Source of the DNA: Sporosarcina ureae DSM 2281
Lineage (GTDB): Bacteria; Bacillota; Bacilli; Bacillales_A; Planococcaceae
NCBI RefSeq assembly: GCF_000425545.1
Contig: NZ_AUDQ01000010.1
Location: 62,001-126,000, forward strand
DNA length: 64,000 nucleotides
Direction: 5' to 3'
Part shown: positions 34,623 to 42,498 of the stretch, piece after piece
Layout: every line of letters starts with the position of its first letter
How positions within the stretch are numbered: position 1 is the stretch's first letter
Notes under the pieces: generated by a model
Told to the model about the DNA's origin: nothing
Databases searched by the model: none
Seen by the model: the letters and a program-made list of their open reading frames with translations, nothing else
Made by a program: the position numbers and the translations under genes

Positions 34623-35213
34623 TTATATTTTCAACCCATGTAAAAATAATTGTGTAATCTCTTCAGCCAGCTCATCTGGTGTATGAGAGCCTGTCCAAAG
34701 TTTAGTGATCGCCAGATATTCGATCGCTCCAACCATGGCAGCAGCGACCACACTGAAATTTACATTAGTATGAAAGTATCCAAGTCTAGCTTCTTCTGTA
34801 AGATTACTTTCTATTTGAGCAGTCATTTCCGCTTTAATAGTAGTTGCTTCTTCCGAAACGACGAAACCAATCCGGGCAACTTCTTCATTTTGTTGGAAGA
34901 GTTCAAAAACGGCACGCAAGCCATAAGCAATTCGTTCCATTAACCCTTCTTCGGCCACATCTGCCGGTAGTTTGCTTTGTGCTACATGATGATATAATTT
35001 CTCTTTGAATACATCGACTAATTCCTGGAATACAGCTTCTTTGCTTTTAAAATATAAGTAGAACGTTGGCTGCGTGACATTTGCTTCTTTCACGATTTCA
35101 CTAATCTTCGTTTTATGAAAACCATGAATAGCGAATTGCATTGCTGAGATTTCTAAAAGTAATTTACGACTTTTTTCGCCATCTGCTCCTACTTGACGCC
35201 CTCTTTTCTTCAG
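34623..35213 (-). CDS. TetR-family regulator with an apparent CTG start
   Basis: This 196-residue TetR protein has the DNA-binding helix-turn-helix ISEIVKEANVTQPTFYLYFKSKEAVFQ and a C-terminal ligand domain. The first ATG in frame (35141) would cut away helix 1. The frame continues upstream as KKRGRQVGADGEKSRKLLLEISA, a typical TetR N-terminus, back to a CTG codon at 35213, immediately after an in-frame stop, with AGGAAG 8 bases before it. No ATG, GTG or TTG fits. So translation probably starts at CTG, or the start codon was mutated. It is divergent from the DAACS gene at 35477 and may regulate it. Confidence 0.8.
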   Translation of the reverse strand: MKKRGRQVGADGEKSRKLLLEISAMQFAIHGFHKTKISEIVKEANVTQPTFYLYFKSKEAVFQELVDVFKEKLYHHVAQSKLPADVAEEGLMERIAYGLRAVFELFQQNEEVARIGFVVSEEATTIKAEMTAQIESNLTEEARLGYFHTNVNFSVVAAAMVGAIEYLAITKLWTGSHTPDELAEEITQLFLHGLKI

Positions 35214-35384
35214 TTAAAACACTTCCTATCTTAATATAAAGAATTATCAATAGATAAACTAATTGTACAGCGAGATATTAAAAAAACCAAACAATACATT
35301 GAATTTTAAAAGCAGTTAATCTATTTGTTTAACCTTTTTTCTCTTTAACTAGTTAATAATTTACTAAGCAGGTAACAAGACAGG

Positions 35385-35413
35385 TTGACATTTTGCATAA
35401 TATATCGAATAAT
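35385..35413 (+). promoter_or_regulatory. Sigma-A promoter of the second DAACS carrier
   Basis: TTGACA (35385-35390) and AATAAT (35408-35413) are 17 bases apart. A cre-like box follows at once. Confidence 0.6.
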
Positions 35414-35417
35414 GGTA

Positions 35418-35431
35418 AGTAAGCGCTTTCA
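35418..35431. promoter_or_regulatory. cre-like box at the DAACS transcription start
   Basis: AGTAAGCGCTTTCA matches the cre consensus except the first base. It overlaps the expected transcription start, a position used for CcpA repression. Confidence 0.6.
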
Positions 35432-35476
35432 TATTTATGTTTATAATTGAATACATTATGTTAAGGAGGGATCTGT

Positions 35477-36730
35477 ATGAAGTTGGCTAGGAATATTATT
35501 ATTGCACTTATTGCAGGGGTAGTTGTCGGTTTAGTATTGAATATTTTCACACCTAGTATTTTTACACAAGCTGACGCATTTCTTTTTAAACCACTCGGTA
35601 CCATCTTCTTGAACCTGATGAAGATGCTAGTTGTGCCCGTGGTATTCATCTCAATCGTCCTCGGAACGGTTGGAATGGGAGATCCGAAGAAATTAGGTAG
35701 AATTGGTGGGAAGACGATCGGATTTTTCTTAATTACAACAGCCATCGCTCTTGTCATCGCACTTTCTCTCGGTCTATTGCTAAAGCCTGGTGAAGGAGGT
35801 AACTTCGAAACAGCTAACGCCACATATGAAGCACAAGAAGCTCCACCAGTAGCAGAAACTCTATTAGGCATTATTCCTACAAACCCGATTAGTGCGATGG
35901 CAGAAGGTAATATGCTGCAGATTATCTTCTTTGCAGCATTGGTTGGCTTTGGAATGGCAATGATGGGTAGTAAAGTTGAAAGAGTGAAAGAGTTATTCGA
36001 ACAAGCGAATGAACTCATTATGTATCTGATTACATTTGTGATGAAGTTCGCGCCATACGGAGCATTTGGTTTGATTGCATCCGCTGTAGGAAGTCAGGGT
36101 ATGGACGCACTTAAGGTAATGGGTATGTATATGGGAGTTGTTCTGGGAGCCCTTTTAATCCATACGATTGTCGTCTATGGTGGATCAGTCGCATTGATCG
36201 GCAAGCGCAGTCCCATTTGGTTTTTCAAAAACTTCTTTCCAGCTCAGGTAGTCGCATTCAGTACGGCCAGTCCTGCTGCGACACTACCTATTTCAATGAA
36301 AACGGCACAGGAGAAGTTAAAAGTACCGGAGTCTATCAGTTCGTTCACTCAATCGCTTGGCGCCACTATTAATATGGACGGCACTGCGATCATGCAAGGG
36401 GCAGCTGTGATATTCATTGCACAAGCTTATGGTATTGAATTAACTATTGGACAGTTACTCACTGTTGTTTTAACTGCAGTACTGGCTAGTATTGGAACGG
36501 CTGCTGTACCAGGCGCTGGCCTAATTATGCTAGCTATGGTTTTGACGTCAGTCGGTCTGCCAGTTGAAGGAATCGCACTCGTTCTCGGAGTAGATCGTCT
36601 ACTTGATATGGTGCGTACAGCCGTCAACATTACCGGTGATGCTGCATGTGCGGTCGTCGTTGCAAAAACAGAAAATGTTTTAGGCGAGCCAGATGTTGAA
36701 GAGATTCAAGGGAAAACGGAAATCGCGTAA
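35477..36730 (+). CDS. Dicarboxylate/amino acid:cation symporter (DAACS)
   Basis: This 417-residue carrier of the GltT/DctP/DctA family shows AFSTASPAATLPISMKTAQ (re-entrant loop 1), QSLGATINMDGTAIMQGAA (TM7 with the cation-binding NMDGT), GTAAVPGAGLIMLAMVL (loop 2) and DRLLDMVRTAVNITGDAACAVVVA (TM8, with Asp and Arg as in glutamate/aspartate carriers). It should import acidic amino acids or C4-dicarboxylates with Na+ or H+. TAAGGAGGG precedes the ATG. A cre-like box at the promoter suggests catabolite repression, and a divergent TetR gene may add specific control. It ends at a terminator shared with the threonine-synthase-like gene. Confidence 0.9.
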   Translation: MKLARNIIIALIAGVVVGLVLNIFTPSIFTQADAFLFKPLGTIFLNLMKMLVVPVVFISIVLGTVGMGDPKKLGRIGGKTIGFFLITTAIALVIALSLGLLLKPGEGGNFETANATYEAQEAPPVAETLLGIIPTNPISAMAEGNMLQIIFFAALVGFGMAMMGSKVERVKELFEQANELIMYLITFVMKFAPYGAFGLIASAVGSQGMDALKVMGMYMGVVLGALLIHTIVVYGGSVALIGKRSPIWFFKNFFPAQVVAFSTASPAATLPISMKTAQEKLKVPESISSFTQSLGATINMDGTAIMQGAAVIFIAQAYGIELTIGQLLTVVLTAVLASIGTAAVPGAGLIMLAMVLTSVGLPVEGIALVLGVDRLLDMVRTAVNITGDAACAVVVAKTENVLGEPDVEEIQGKTEIA

Positions 36731-36742
36731 ACTTCAATAATT

Positions 36743-36799
36743 CCTGTACGGAAAACTATCGTGTTTACTAAACATGACCGCTCTCCGTGCAGGTTTTTT
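36743..36799. terminator. Terminator after the second DAACS carrier
   Basis: CCTGTACGGA and TCCGTGCAGG form a 10-bp stem with one mismatch and a long loop, followed by TTTTTT at 36794-36799. Confidence 0.7.
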
Positions 36800-37902
36800 C
36801 ATGTTGGAGACTTGATTCCCGCTCCGCATAGCGGGATCACGATGACTTCATCTCTAGAATTCGCATATTTCATGTACCCAGCATAATTAACAGCCGAAGT
36901 GATTTCTACATAGAAACCTTTTACGGCAAGTATTTCACGCGCTTCCAAAATTTCATCTTCCGAGACAGTAATGAACGTACCTTCTGTCTCTCTAATAGCT
37001 TCTACGATTTGTTTGGATCTGGCTGGTGATGCAATGGCAATACCTTCTGCAAGAGTTCCTTCATTCACGAACGGCTTTTCTTTGAAATCTTGACCTTCAA
37101 ATGCTTTAGCAATCGGTGAACAATTCTCTGCTTGAATAGCGATGATCTTCGGCATATACTCAATTTTCTTTGCTTCCAGTAACTCTCTAAACCCATAGTA
37201 GGCCCCTAATAACAAGGTTCCATTTCCTACTGGAATTAACACTGTATTAGGTGCTTTGCCTAATTGTTCATAAACTTCAAAAGCATACGTCTTCGTACCT
37301 TCGTAAAAATACGGGTTGTAAACATGGCTTGCATAAAACACTTGCTCTTCTTTCACTGCAAATTGAGCCGCAGTCGCTACATCTTCCCTTGTTCCTTTCA
37401 CTGATTTAATAGTTGCTCCATGCGCTTTAATTTGCGCCAATTTATTGGGTGATGTATCCGCACTTACATAAACATCACACTCTATTCCTGCTTTGGCACT
37501 GTATGCAGCGATAGCTGTTCCCGCATTACCACTACTATCTGCAATCACCTTGTTCACGCCCAACTGTTTTGCCAGTGTTACAAGTACCGCTGCACCTCGA
37601 TCTTTAAAAGAAAGTGTAGGCATCATAAAGTCTAGCTTGACCAAAGTGTTTGGGTCCGATTCATTTAATTCTAGTAATGGTGTTTGACCTTCCCCAAGCG
37701 TAATAGAACGCCAACCACTTAAATACTCTTTACCTGCCATCGAAGAAACATATCTCCAAATGGATTGTTGACTCGTCCAATTATCATATGGGGTGTTAGA
37801 TTCTGTTTGTAATAAATTTAGTAGACCGCCACATTCACATTTCCAGCGCGTTGCAGTAATAGGATATACTTGCTTACATTCCGAACAGCTATATAGGGTC
37901 AT
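36799..37902 (-). CDS. Threonine-synthase-like PLP enzyme with N-terminal zinc ribbon
   Basis: This 367-residue protein starts with a small zinc ribbon (CSECKQVYP...WKCECGG, residues 5-25). The fold II PLP core follows: the cofactor lysine in LSFKDRGAAVL, the phosphate loop GNGTLLLG and the active-site ADSSGNAGTAIAAYSAKAG. Family members convert O-phosphohomoserine to threonine (ThrC), but several zinc-ribbon proteins of this type act on other substrates such as 2,3-diaminopropionate or cysteate. No hom or thrB gene is adjacent, so a catabolic or salvage role is as likely as threonine synthesis. It is a single-gene unit divergent from an RNase H-like gene. Confidence 0.82.
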   Translation of the reverse strand: MTLYSCSECKQVYPITATRWKCECGGLLNLLQTESNTPYDNWTSQQSIWRYVSSMAGKEYLSGWRSITLGEGQTPLLELNESDPNTLVKLDFMMPTLSFKDRGAAVLVTLAKQLGVNKVIADSSGNAGTAIAAYSAKAGIECDVYVSADTSPNKLAQIKAHGATIKSVKGTREDVATAAQFAVKEEQVFYASHVYNPYFYEGTKTYAFEVYEQLGKAPNTVLIPVGNGTLLLGAYYGFRELLEAKKIEYMPKIIAIQAENCSPIAKAFEGQDFKEKPFVNEGTLAEGIAIASPARSKQIVEAIRETEGTFITVSEDEILEAREILAVKGFYVEITSAVNYAGYMKYANSRDEVIVIPLCGAGIKSPT

Positions 37903-37991
37903 GTTCGTGATCTCCTTTATGTATATATATTTTACTTATAACAGGTTTCTATAAAGTTTTATTGGATAAACTGAATATGGGAGGGATTACT

Positions 37992-38648
37992 TTGAATGTA
38001 CTAATTGAATGGATCTATAAATCAAAAAAAGGAGTACAAACCGTTTTCAAGTCTGAGGAATTACCTGCAGAACAAGCGCTGTTGATTGCTGAGGATTTAG
38101 AGAGAACGGGTCGTACAAAACAAATATTGTTCACAGATCAGTTTGATAGTTCCTGGACTATCAAGGAATTAAGAGGCTATTTGAAAGGAATCGAGACAGA
38201 GCCACATAATATCACTGTATATTTCGATGGAGGATTTGACTGGGACACCAAGTTGGCTGGTCTCGGTTGCGTACTCTATTATAACCAAAATGGTAAATCC
38301 TATAGACTGCGAAAAAATGTTAGGGCTACTTACCTATCCTCAAATAACGAAGCGGAATATGCAGCACTTCTTCTGTGCTTGCAAGAACTTGAAACTCTTG
38401 GAGCACACCACCTACCCATTGAAGTTAAGGGTGACTCCCGGGTCGTAATCAATCATTTAAGTGAACAATGGCCAGTCATTGAAGAAGAACTATACAGCTG
38501 GGCGAATAAAGTGGAAGAAAAGATGGAGTCTTTAGGATTCCAGCCCCGGTATGAACTGATTTCACGCAAAAAGAACAGCGAAGCAGACCGCCTAGCAACG
38601 CAAGCTTTGACAGGTGTAGAAATTACGGCGACTATAGAGAGAACATGA
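37992..38648 (+). CDS. RNase H-like protein (YpeP type)
   Basis: This 218-residue protein has an N-terminal region of about 75 residues and then an RNase H fold. The four acidic positions are visible: Asp in VYFDGGFDW, Glu in NNEAEYAALLL, Asp in EVKGDSRVV and Asp in SEADRLAT. So hydrolysis of RNA in RNA-DNA hybrids is plausible. It resembles Bacillus YpeP/YpdQ-type proteins annotated as RNase HI or reverse-transcriptase-like. The start is TTG at 37992 with GGGAGGG at 8 bases; the ATG-containing extension upstream overlaps that ribosome site. Confidence 0.8.
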   Translation: MNVLIEWIYKSKKGVQTVFKSEELPAEQALLIAEDLERTGRTKQILFTDQFDSSWTIKELRGYLKGIETEPHNITVYFDGGFDWDTKLAGLGCVLYYNQNGKSYRLRKNVRATYLSSNNEAEYAALLLCLQELETLGAHHLPIEVKGDSRVVINHLSEQWPVIEEELYSWANKVEEKMESLGFQPRYELISRKKNSEADRLATQALTGVEITATIERT

Positions 38649-38791
38649 GCAGTTTCAGCGTGAATACTATTGATCCTACACATGCCCGGCACTCAATCAA
38701 GTTTAGATTTGTCGGGTGCATGGGGATATTCGTCCGTTTCCAAAATCCTCGCTAAGTCTGCTTGGCAGATTTAACAAGGATTGGGGATTTC

Positions 38792-39463
38792 TTATGCTTT
38801 TTTCATCTCATACATAGATGTATCTGCCTTCTGAATAAGCGCCTCAAAAGTCTCTCCATCATCTGGATAAACCGCGATTCCGATTGAAGCACTGACGGTC
38901 TGGACTACTTCCATGTCTAAATTGCATAATTTGCCTCTTAAATTTCGAACATAGTCTGAAAGTGTATCCTCTTTGAGATCGAGAATGACATGTACAAATT
39001 CATCGCCACCCCATCGCACGACATAGTCCTCTTTTTTTGCGATGTTCATAATAAGTTCCGCAACGCAACGTAATAATTCATCTCCTGTTTGATGACCGAA
39101 TGTATCGTTTATATCTTTAAATTCATCAAGATCGATCAAGACTACGCCCATTTTCTTCCCTCGACTTCTATATTGGTAAATCTGTTTCTTAAATACTTTA
39201 TCTATTGTACGCCGATTGTATGCATTAGTTAGCGGATCTTTCTCTGAGTAAAACTTGGCTACGTCGTATTGTCTTCCACCTGTCCAGGCAACCAGCAAGA
39301 ATATCCCTGTTAAAACAAAGAAACTCCTATCAAAGAGATAACCCAAATAGATATGATAATAACCATAACGCAAGATATTAAACAGTATAACAACACAAAC
39401 AGCCACTACTCTACCTCTATACCCCATACTATATCCCCATATCAAACCACGATTTTCTCTCAT
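38792..39463 (-). CDS. Membrane diguanylate cyclase (GGDEF)
   Basis: This 223-residue protein has two N-terminal hydrophobic segments (about 18-35 and 42-60) and one GGDEF domain (about 75-223). The catalytic motif RWGGDEFV is intact, and DPLTNAYNRR, DLDEFKDINDTFGHQTGD and SIGIAVYP follow the family. The inhibitory RxxD site five residues before GGDEF is not kept (KKED). It should make cyclic di-GMP and lack classical product inhibition. The first ATG (39463) has no strong ribosome site; the ATG at 39427, preceded by GGGATAT, is an alternative. No EAL or other c-di-GMP gene lies nearby. Confidence 0.85.
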   Translation of the reverse strand: MRENRGLIWGYSMGYRGRVVAVCVVILFNILRYGYYHIYLGYLFDRSFFVLTGIFLLVAWTGGRQYDVAKFYSEKDPLTNAYNRRTIDKVFKKQIYQYRSRGKKMGVVLIDLDEFKDINDTFGHQTGDELLRCVAELIMNIAKKEDYVVRWGGDEFVHVILDLKEDTLSDYVRNLRGKLCNLDMEVVQTVSASIGIAVYPDDGETFEALIQKADTSMYEMKKA

Positions 39464-39535
39464 CTTACCACAGATGGAATGTACAGGAAAATAGAATGGT
39501 GATAGAAATTACACAAACAATATTATCCTAGTATT

Positions 39536-40102
39536 TCACAGTCGGAGTACCCCCCGAAATCCTCTTGCAGCATAATACGATTCTGCTCCATTGTGATACA
39601 AAAATACTTGATCATATCGACGGTCGCAAAAAAGAGCGCCACCACGTTTCCTAATTTCCTCTGGAGTCTGCACCCAGCTCGATGTTTTTTTATCAAATTC
39701 GCCAAACTGTTGCAGCCATCTATATTGTTCTTCTGTCAATAATTCAATACCCATCTCATTCGCCATATCCATCGCGTTGTTTTCCGGCTTGTTCTTCTTT
39801 CTTGATTCCAAAGCTTCTCGGTCATAGCAAACACTTCGGCGGCCCACAGGACTCTCTGCTGAACAATCAAAAAAAATGTATTGATCTGTTGTTTTATCAT
39901 AGTCTACCACGTCAGGCTCACCTCCCGTAACTTCCATTTCATGGAGGGTCCATAGTTTTTCTACGTTTGTTAATAGCCTGTCATGTAACGAAGACCAGTC
40001 CAAATTTATGTGACGATCCATATTACTAGCAAAACGTGATTGAAGTGTTTCGAGTATTTTTTCTTGTTGCTCTGCTGATAACTTCTTAATTATATTTGTC
40101 AT
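39536..40102 (-). CDS. DUF4256 family protein
   Basis: This 188-residue soluble protein matches DUF4256: EVTGGEPDVVDYD, YIFFDCSAESPVGRRSVCYDREALESRKKNKP, GIELLTEEQYRWLQ and the C-terminal YYAARGFRGVLRL. The family is conserved in length and widespread in bacteria, but its function is not known. It has conserved Cys, Asp and Arg residues in the FDCSAESP-GRRSVCYD stretch that would be worth testing for catalysis; that is only an impression. AGGAGGAACAG precedes the ATG. It is a single-gene unit. Confidence 0.85.
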   Translation of the reverse strand: MTNIIKKLSAEQQEKILETLQSRFASNMDRHINLDWSSLHDRLLTNVEKLWTLHEMEVTGGEPDVVDYDKTTDQYIFFDCSAESPVGRRSVCYDREALESRKKNKPENNAMDMANEMGIELLTEEQYRWLQQFGEFDKKTSSWVQTPEEIRKRGGALFCDRRYDQVFLYHNGAESYYAARGFRGVLRL

Positions 40103-40368
40103 GTTCTGTTCCTCCTGACTGATTCTACGCTCTGATCAATACATGTTAGTATATTCATTTGTAAATTATTATACAAGGTGATTTACTGCATTCCTTCTAT
40201 AGTAAATATATTACATAAAAGCAGAATTTCATATATCATTCTAATTTCCTTTAAATAATTAGACTGTGTGTATAAATATGGTATAGTGAGAAACAAATTA
40301 TTGCCATGCTATCGTTATGACATCGGACTTAAGAAAGTTGATCCTGATTTTCTGAGGAGATTTGGCGA

Positions 40369-40785
40369 ATGAATGAATACATGGATATTCTAGTCGCGGT
40401 AGATGGTTCAAGCGAGGCAAAATTGGCTTTGTATAAATCAACAGAGATGATAAAGCTAGAAGAAAATGCGCGTTTGCATCATCGATACCTTTTCAATTGA
40501 TGAAGATGACGCATCTTATCTAGAACGCGAACAGGAGCACATAGAGGAGTTGCTGAATAGCGATAAAGCCTTTGCCAAAGAAGAAGGAATTGACCACGTG
40601 GAAACACACATGGTGATCCTAAAGTGAATATTTCCAAAGAACTTGGTCATGTACTAGAAGCCGACATAATCGTCTGTGGCGCTCAAGGTTTGAAAAATGC
40701 AGAGCATTATTTTCTAGGTTCTGTATCTGAAGCAATCGTTTTGACTGCATCATGTGATGTATTAATCGTTCGACGTAGTAAGTGA
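40369..40785 (+). pseudogene. Universal stress protein gene with frameshifts
   Basis: The start MNEYMDILVAVDGSSEAKLALYKSTEMIKLEENARL is that of a Usp. The frame then shifts to give IDTFSIDEDDASYLEREQEHIEELLNSDKAFAKEEGIDHVETHM, and shifts again to give VNISKELGHVLEADIIVCGAQGLKNAEHYFLGSVSEAIVLTASCDVLIVRRSK. The ATP-loop region is recognisable (GAQGL...LGSVSEAI). GAGGAG stands 10 bases before the ATG. Two frameshifts in 417 bases make this a pseudogene. It belongs to a different Usp branch from the two intact copies in this window. Confidence 0.82.
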
Positions 40786-40787
40786 TA

Positions 40788-40850
40788 ATAAATTAATGCC
40801 TGTGTAACAGTAGACTAAAAATCCGCTGTTGCACAGGCATTAATTTATTT
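40788..40850. terminator. Terminator between the usp pseudogene and the STAS gene
   Basis: AATTAATGCCTGTG and AACAG pair with CTGTT and CACAGGCATTAATT. The long stem with AT-rich ends can serve both converging genes. Confidence 0.8.
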
Positions 40851-41330
40851 TTTATACACAATTTCCATTCCCTTTTGATCCAATAAATAGCGAAGACCTT
40901 CACGGAAATTCGTAAACGCACGAATTTGAGTAAAGCTTGATACATTGGATAGAATCAAGTTTTGAGCAAATTCAGGTGAGAATCCTACAAAAATCGTTTC
41001 TGTACCCATTAATTGCAACACACTGACCAATTCATTGATTTTTTCACTCAGTAGCTCGTACCCCATATTTTCCTCTACTGCCAAGGTGCTGATATCGGTA
41101 AAGTCAAAAACTACTGTCAGTATATTATTAGCAGATATTCTTTTTACAATTTTATTTTGGATATGCATAAAGCGCCCTACTGAAAGAGCACCGGTTAGCG
41201 GAACTAAAATCGTTTCCGGTACAATGGAAGGTATAATGGGAGCTGATAAATCCTCTATGATCTTCTCATACGTTATAATTTGTTCTCTAAGTTGTGTAAT
41301 TTCTTGTACTGTATTTGTTTCTTCATTCAT
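40845..41330 (-). CDS. STAS-domain protein, RsbR-like
   Basis: This 161-residue cytosolic protein has a short N-terminal coiled coil (about 5-28, TVQEITQLREQIITYEKIIED) followed by a STAS domain (about 38-150, VPLTGALSVGRFMHIQNKIV...VVFDFTDIST). The SxPIIPI-like linker (SAPIIPSIVPETILVPL) is the hallmark of RsbR-type co-antagonists of the stressosome. The usual N-terminal non-haem globin domain is absent. So it may be a stressosome-like or other STAS regulator; no kinase or phosphatase is nearby. I chose the ATG at 41330, with AGGGGACA upstream. A role in sigma-B control is possible but not shown. Confidence 0.78.
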   Translation of the reverse strand: MNEETNTVQEITQLREQIITYEKIIEDLSAPIIPSIVPETILVPLTGALSVGRFMHIQNKIVKRISANNILTVVFDFTDISTLAVEENMGYELLSEKINELVSVLQLMGTETIFVGFSPEFAQNLILSNVSSFTQIRAFTNFREGLRYLLDQKGMEIVYKK

Positions 41331-41503
41331 GTAAATGTCCCCTACCTTGCCTGTCATATTGTAAATTTACTTAGTTTTTCATTGATTAATTATACCATAA
41401 GTTCATCTAATTAGACTTATTCAGTTCATTGTAAATCGTTGAAACTATACATTTAACGCGATAAACTAAACTAGTCAACGTCCAATAAAATGAGATTATT
41501 TAT

Positions 41504-42307
41504 ATGGCTTATCAACCAGATACAACAGAGACTACAGAACTCATCCAACAACTCGTATCCATTCCAAGCCCTTCAGGATATACGAAGCAAGTGATTTCGT
41601 TTGTAGAATACTTGTTACAAGAATATAATGTGAAAACAATACGCAATCGTAAAGGTGGATTAATCGCTACATTTTCGGGTGAAAACGAAAAAGAGCAGCG
41701 TATGTTGACAGCTCACCTCAATACACTTGGTGCGGTGGCAAAGAAGTGAAAAGCGACGGTCGCCTGAAGCTCGATTTAATCGGTGGCTACCACTTCAATT
41801 CAATTGAAGGCGAATATTGTAAGATCCACACGGCTTCTGGCGATGCTATTGCAACTCATTAAACAGATCCAAACAGAAAATATCAAATTGCCTTACACAA
41901 TTCACTTCCTCATTTTGAATAATGAAGAAATCGGGTATGGTGGGAACTCAACTATTACTGAAGAAACCGTCGAGTATTTAGCAGTCGATATGAGGGCCAC
42001 GGGTGATGGTCAGTCAACCGATGAATACACGGTAGCTATTTGTGCCAAAGATTTTAATGGACCATACCACTATGGCCTTCGCAACCATCTAGTTGAGCTA
42101 GCTAAGAAAAATGACATTGGGTACCAAATCGATATGTATCCACAATCTGGCTCTGATGCGTCTGCAGCTATCAAGGCAGGACACGACATCATTCACGGAT
42201 TGATTGGACTGGGAATTGACTCTTCCCATGCGTTTGAACGTACACATGAAGACTCATCAAAAAACACTTTACAACTGCTCTATTATTATTTGCTACCCGA
42301 TAGTTAA
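41504..42307 (+). pseudogene. M42-family metallopeptidase, frameshifted with an internal deletion
   Basis: The first part (41504-41749) reads MAYQPDTTETTELIQQLVSIPSPSGYTKQVISFVE...RMLTAHLNTLGA in one frame and ends at a stop. A second frame gives VKSDGRLKLDLIGGYHFNSIEGEYCKIHTASG. The remaining frame, to 42307, gives LLQLIKQIQ...FLILNNEEIGYGGNS...AVDMRATGDG...SSHAFERTH. These are the ends of a glutamyl-aminopeptidase-like M42 enzyme (usually about 350 residues). The middle, with the metal-binding Asp of the HLDDK motif, is deleted, about 100-120 residues short. The protein cannot be active. Confidence 0.8.
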
Positions 42308-42367
42308 AGTTATTAAAATATAAACAAGATACTGGGCCATTTGATGCTTCAGTATCTTTTCGATTAA

Positions 42368-42396
42368 TTGACATTTCACGTAAAATAACAAATAAT
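42368..42396 (+). promoter_or_regulatory. Sigma-A promoter of the serine dehydratase gene
   Basis: TTGACA (42368-42373) and AATAAT (42391-42396) are 17 bases apart, directly before a cre-like box. Confidence 0.6.
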
Positions 42397-42400
42397 AAAA

Positions 42401-42414
42401 GGTAAGCGCTTTCA
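42401..42414. promoter_or_regulatory. cre-like box upstream of the serine dehydratase gene
   Basis: GGTAAGCGCTTTCA differs from the cre consensus only at the first base and is nearly identical to the box at 35418. It lies at the expected transcription start. Confidence 0.6.
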
Positions 42415-42498
42415 ACAGATCGGTAACTTATATCAAATACAGCGAGAGCGATTCCAGTTTTTTCATATGGAATGGTTCTCTTTAAGGAGCAAATACAC

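Noticed and set aside
35461-36018. Minus-strand reading frame of 185 codons
   Set aside because: It is antisense to the DAACS carrier gene and starts without a ribosome site.
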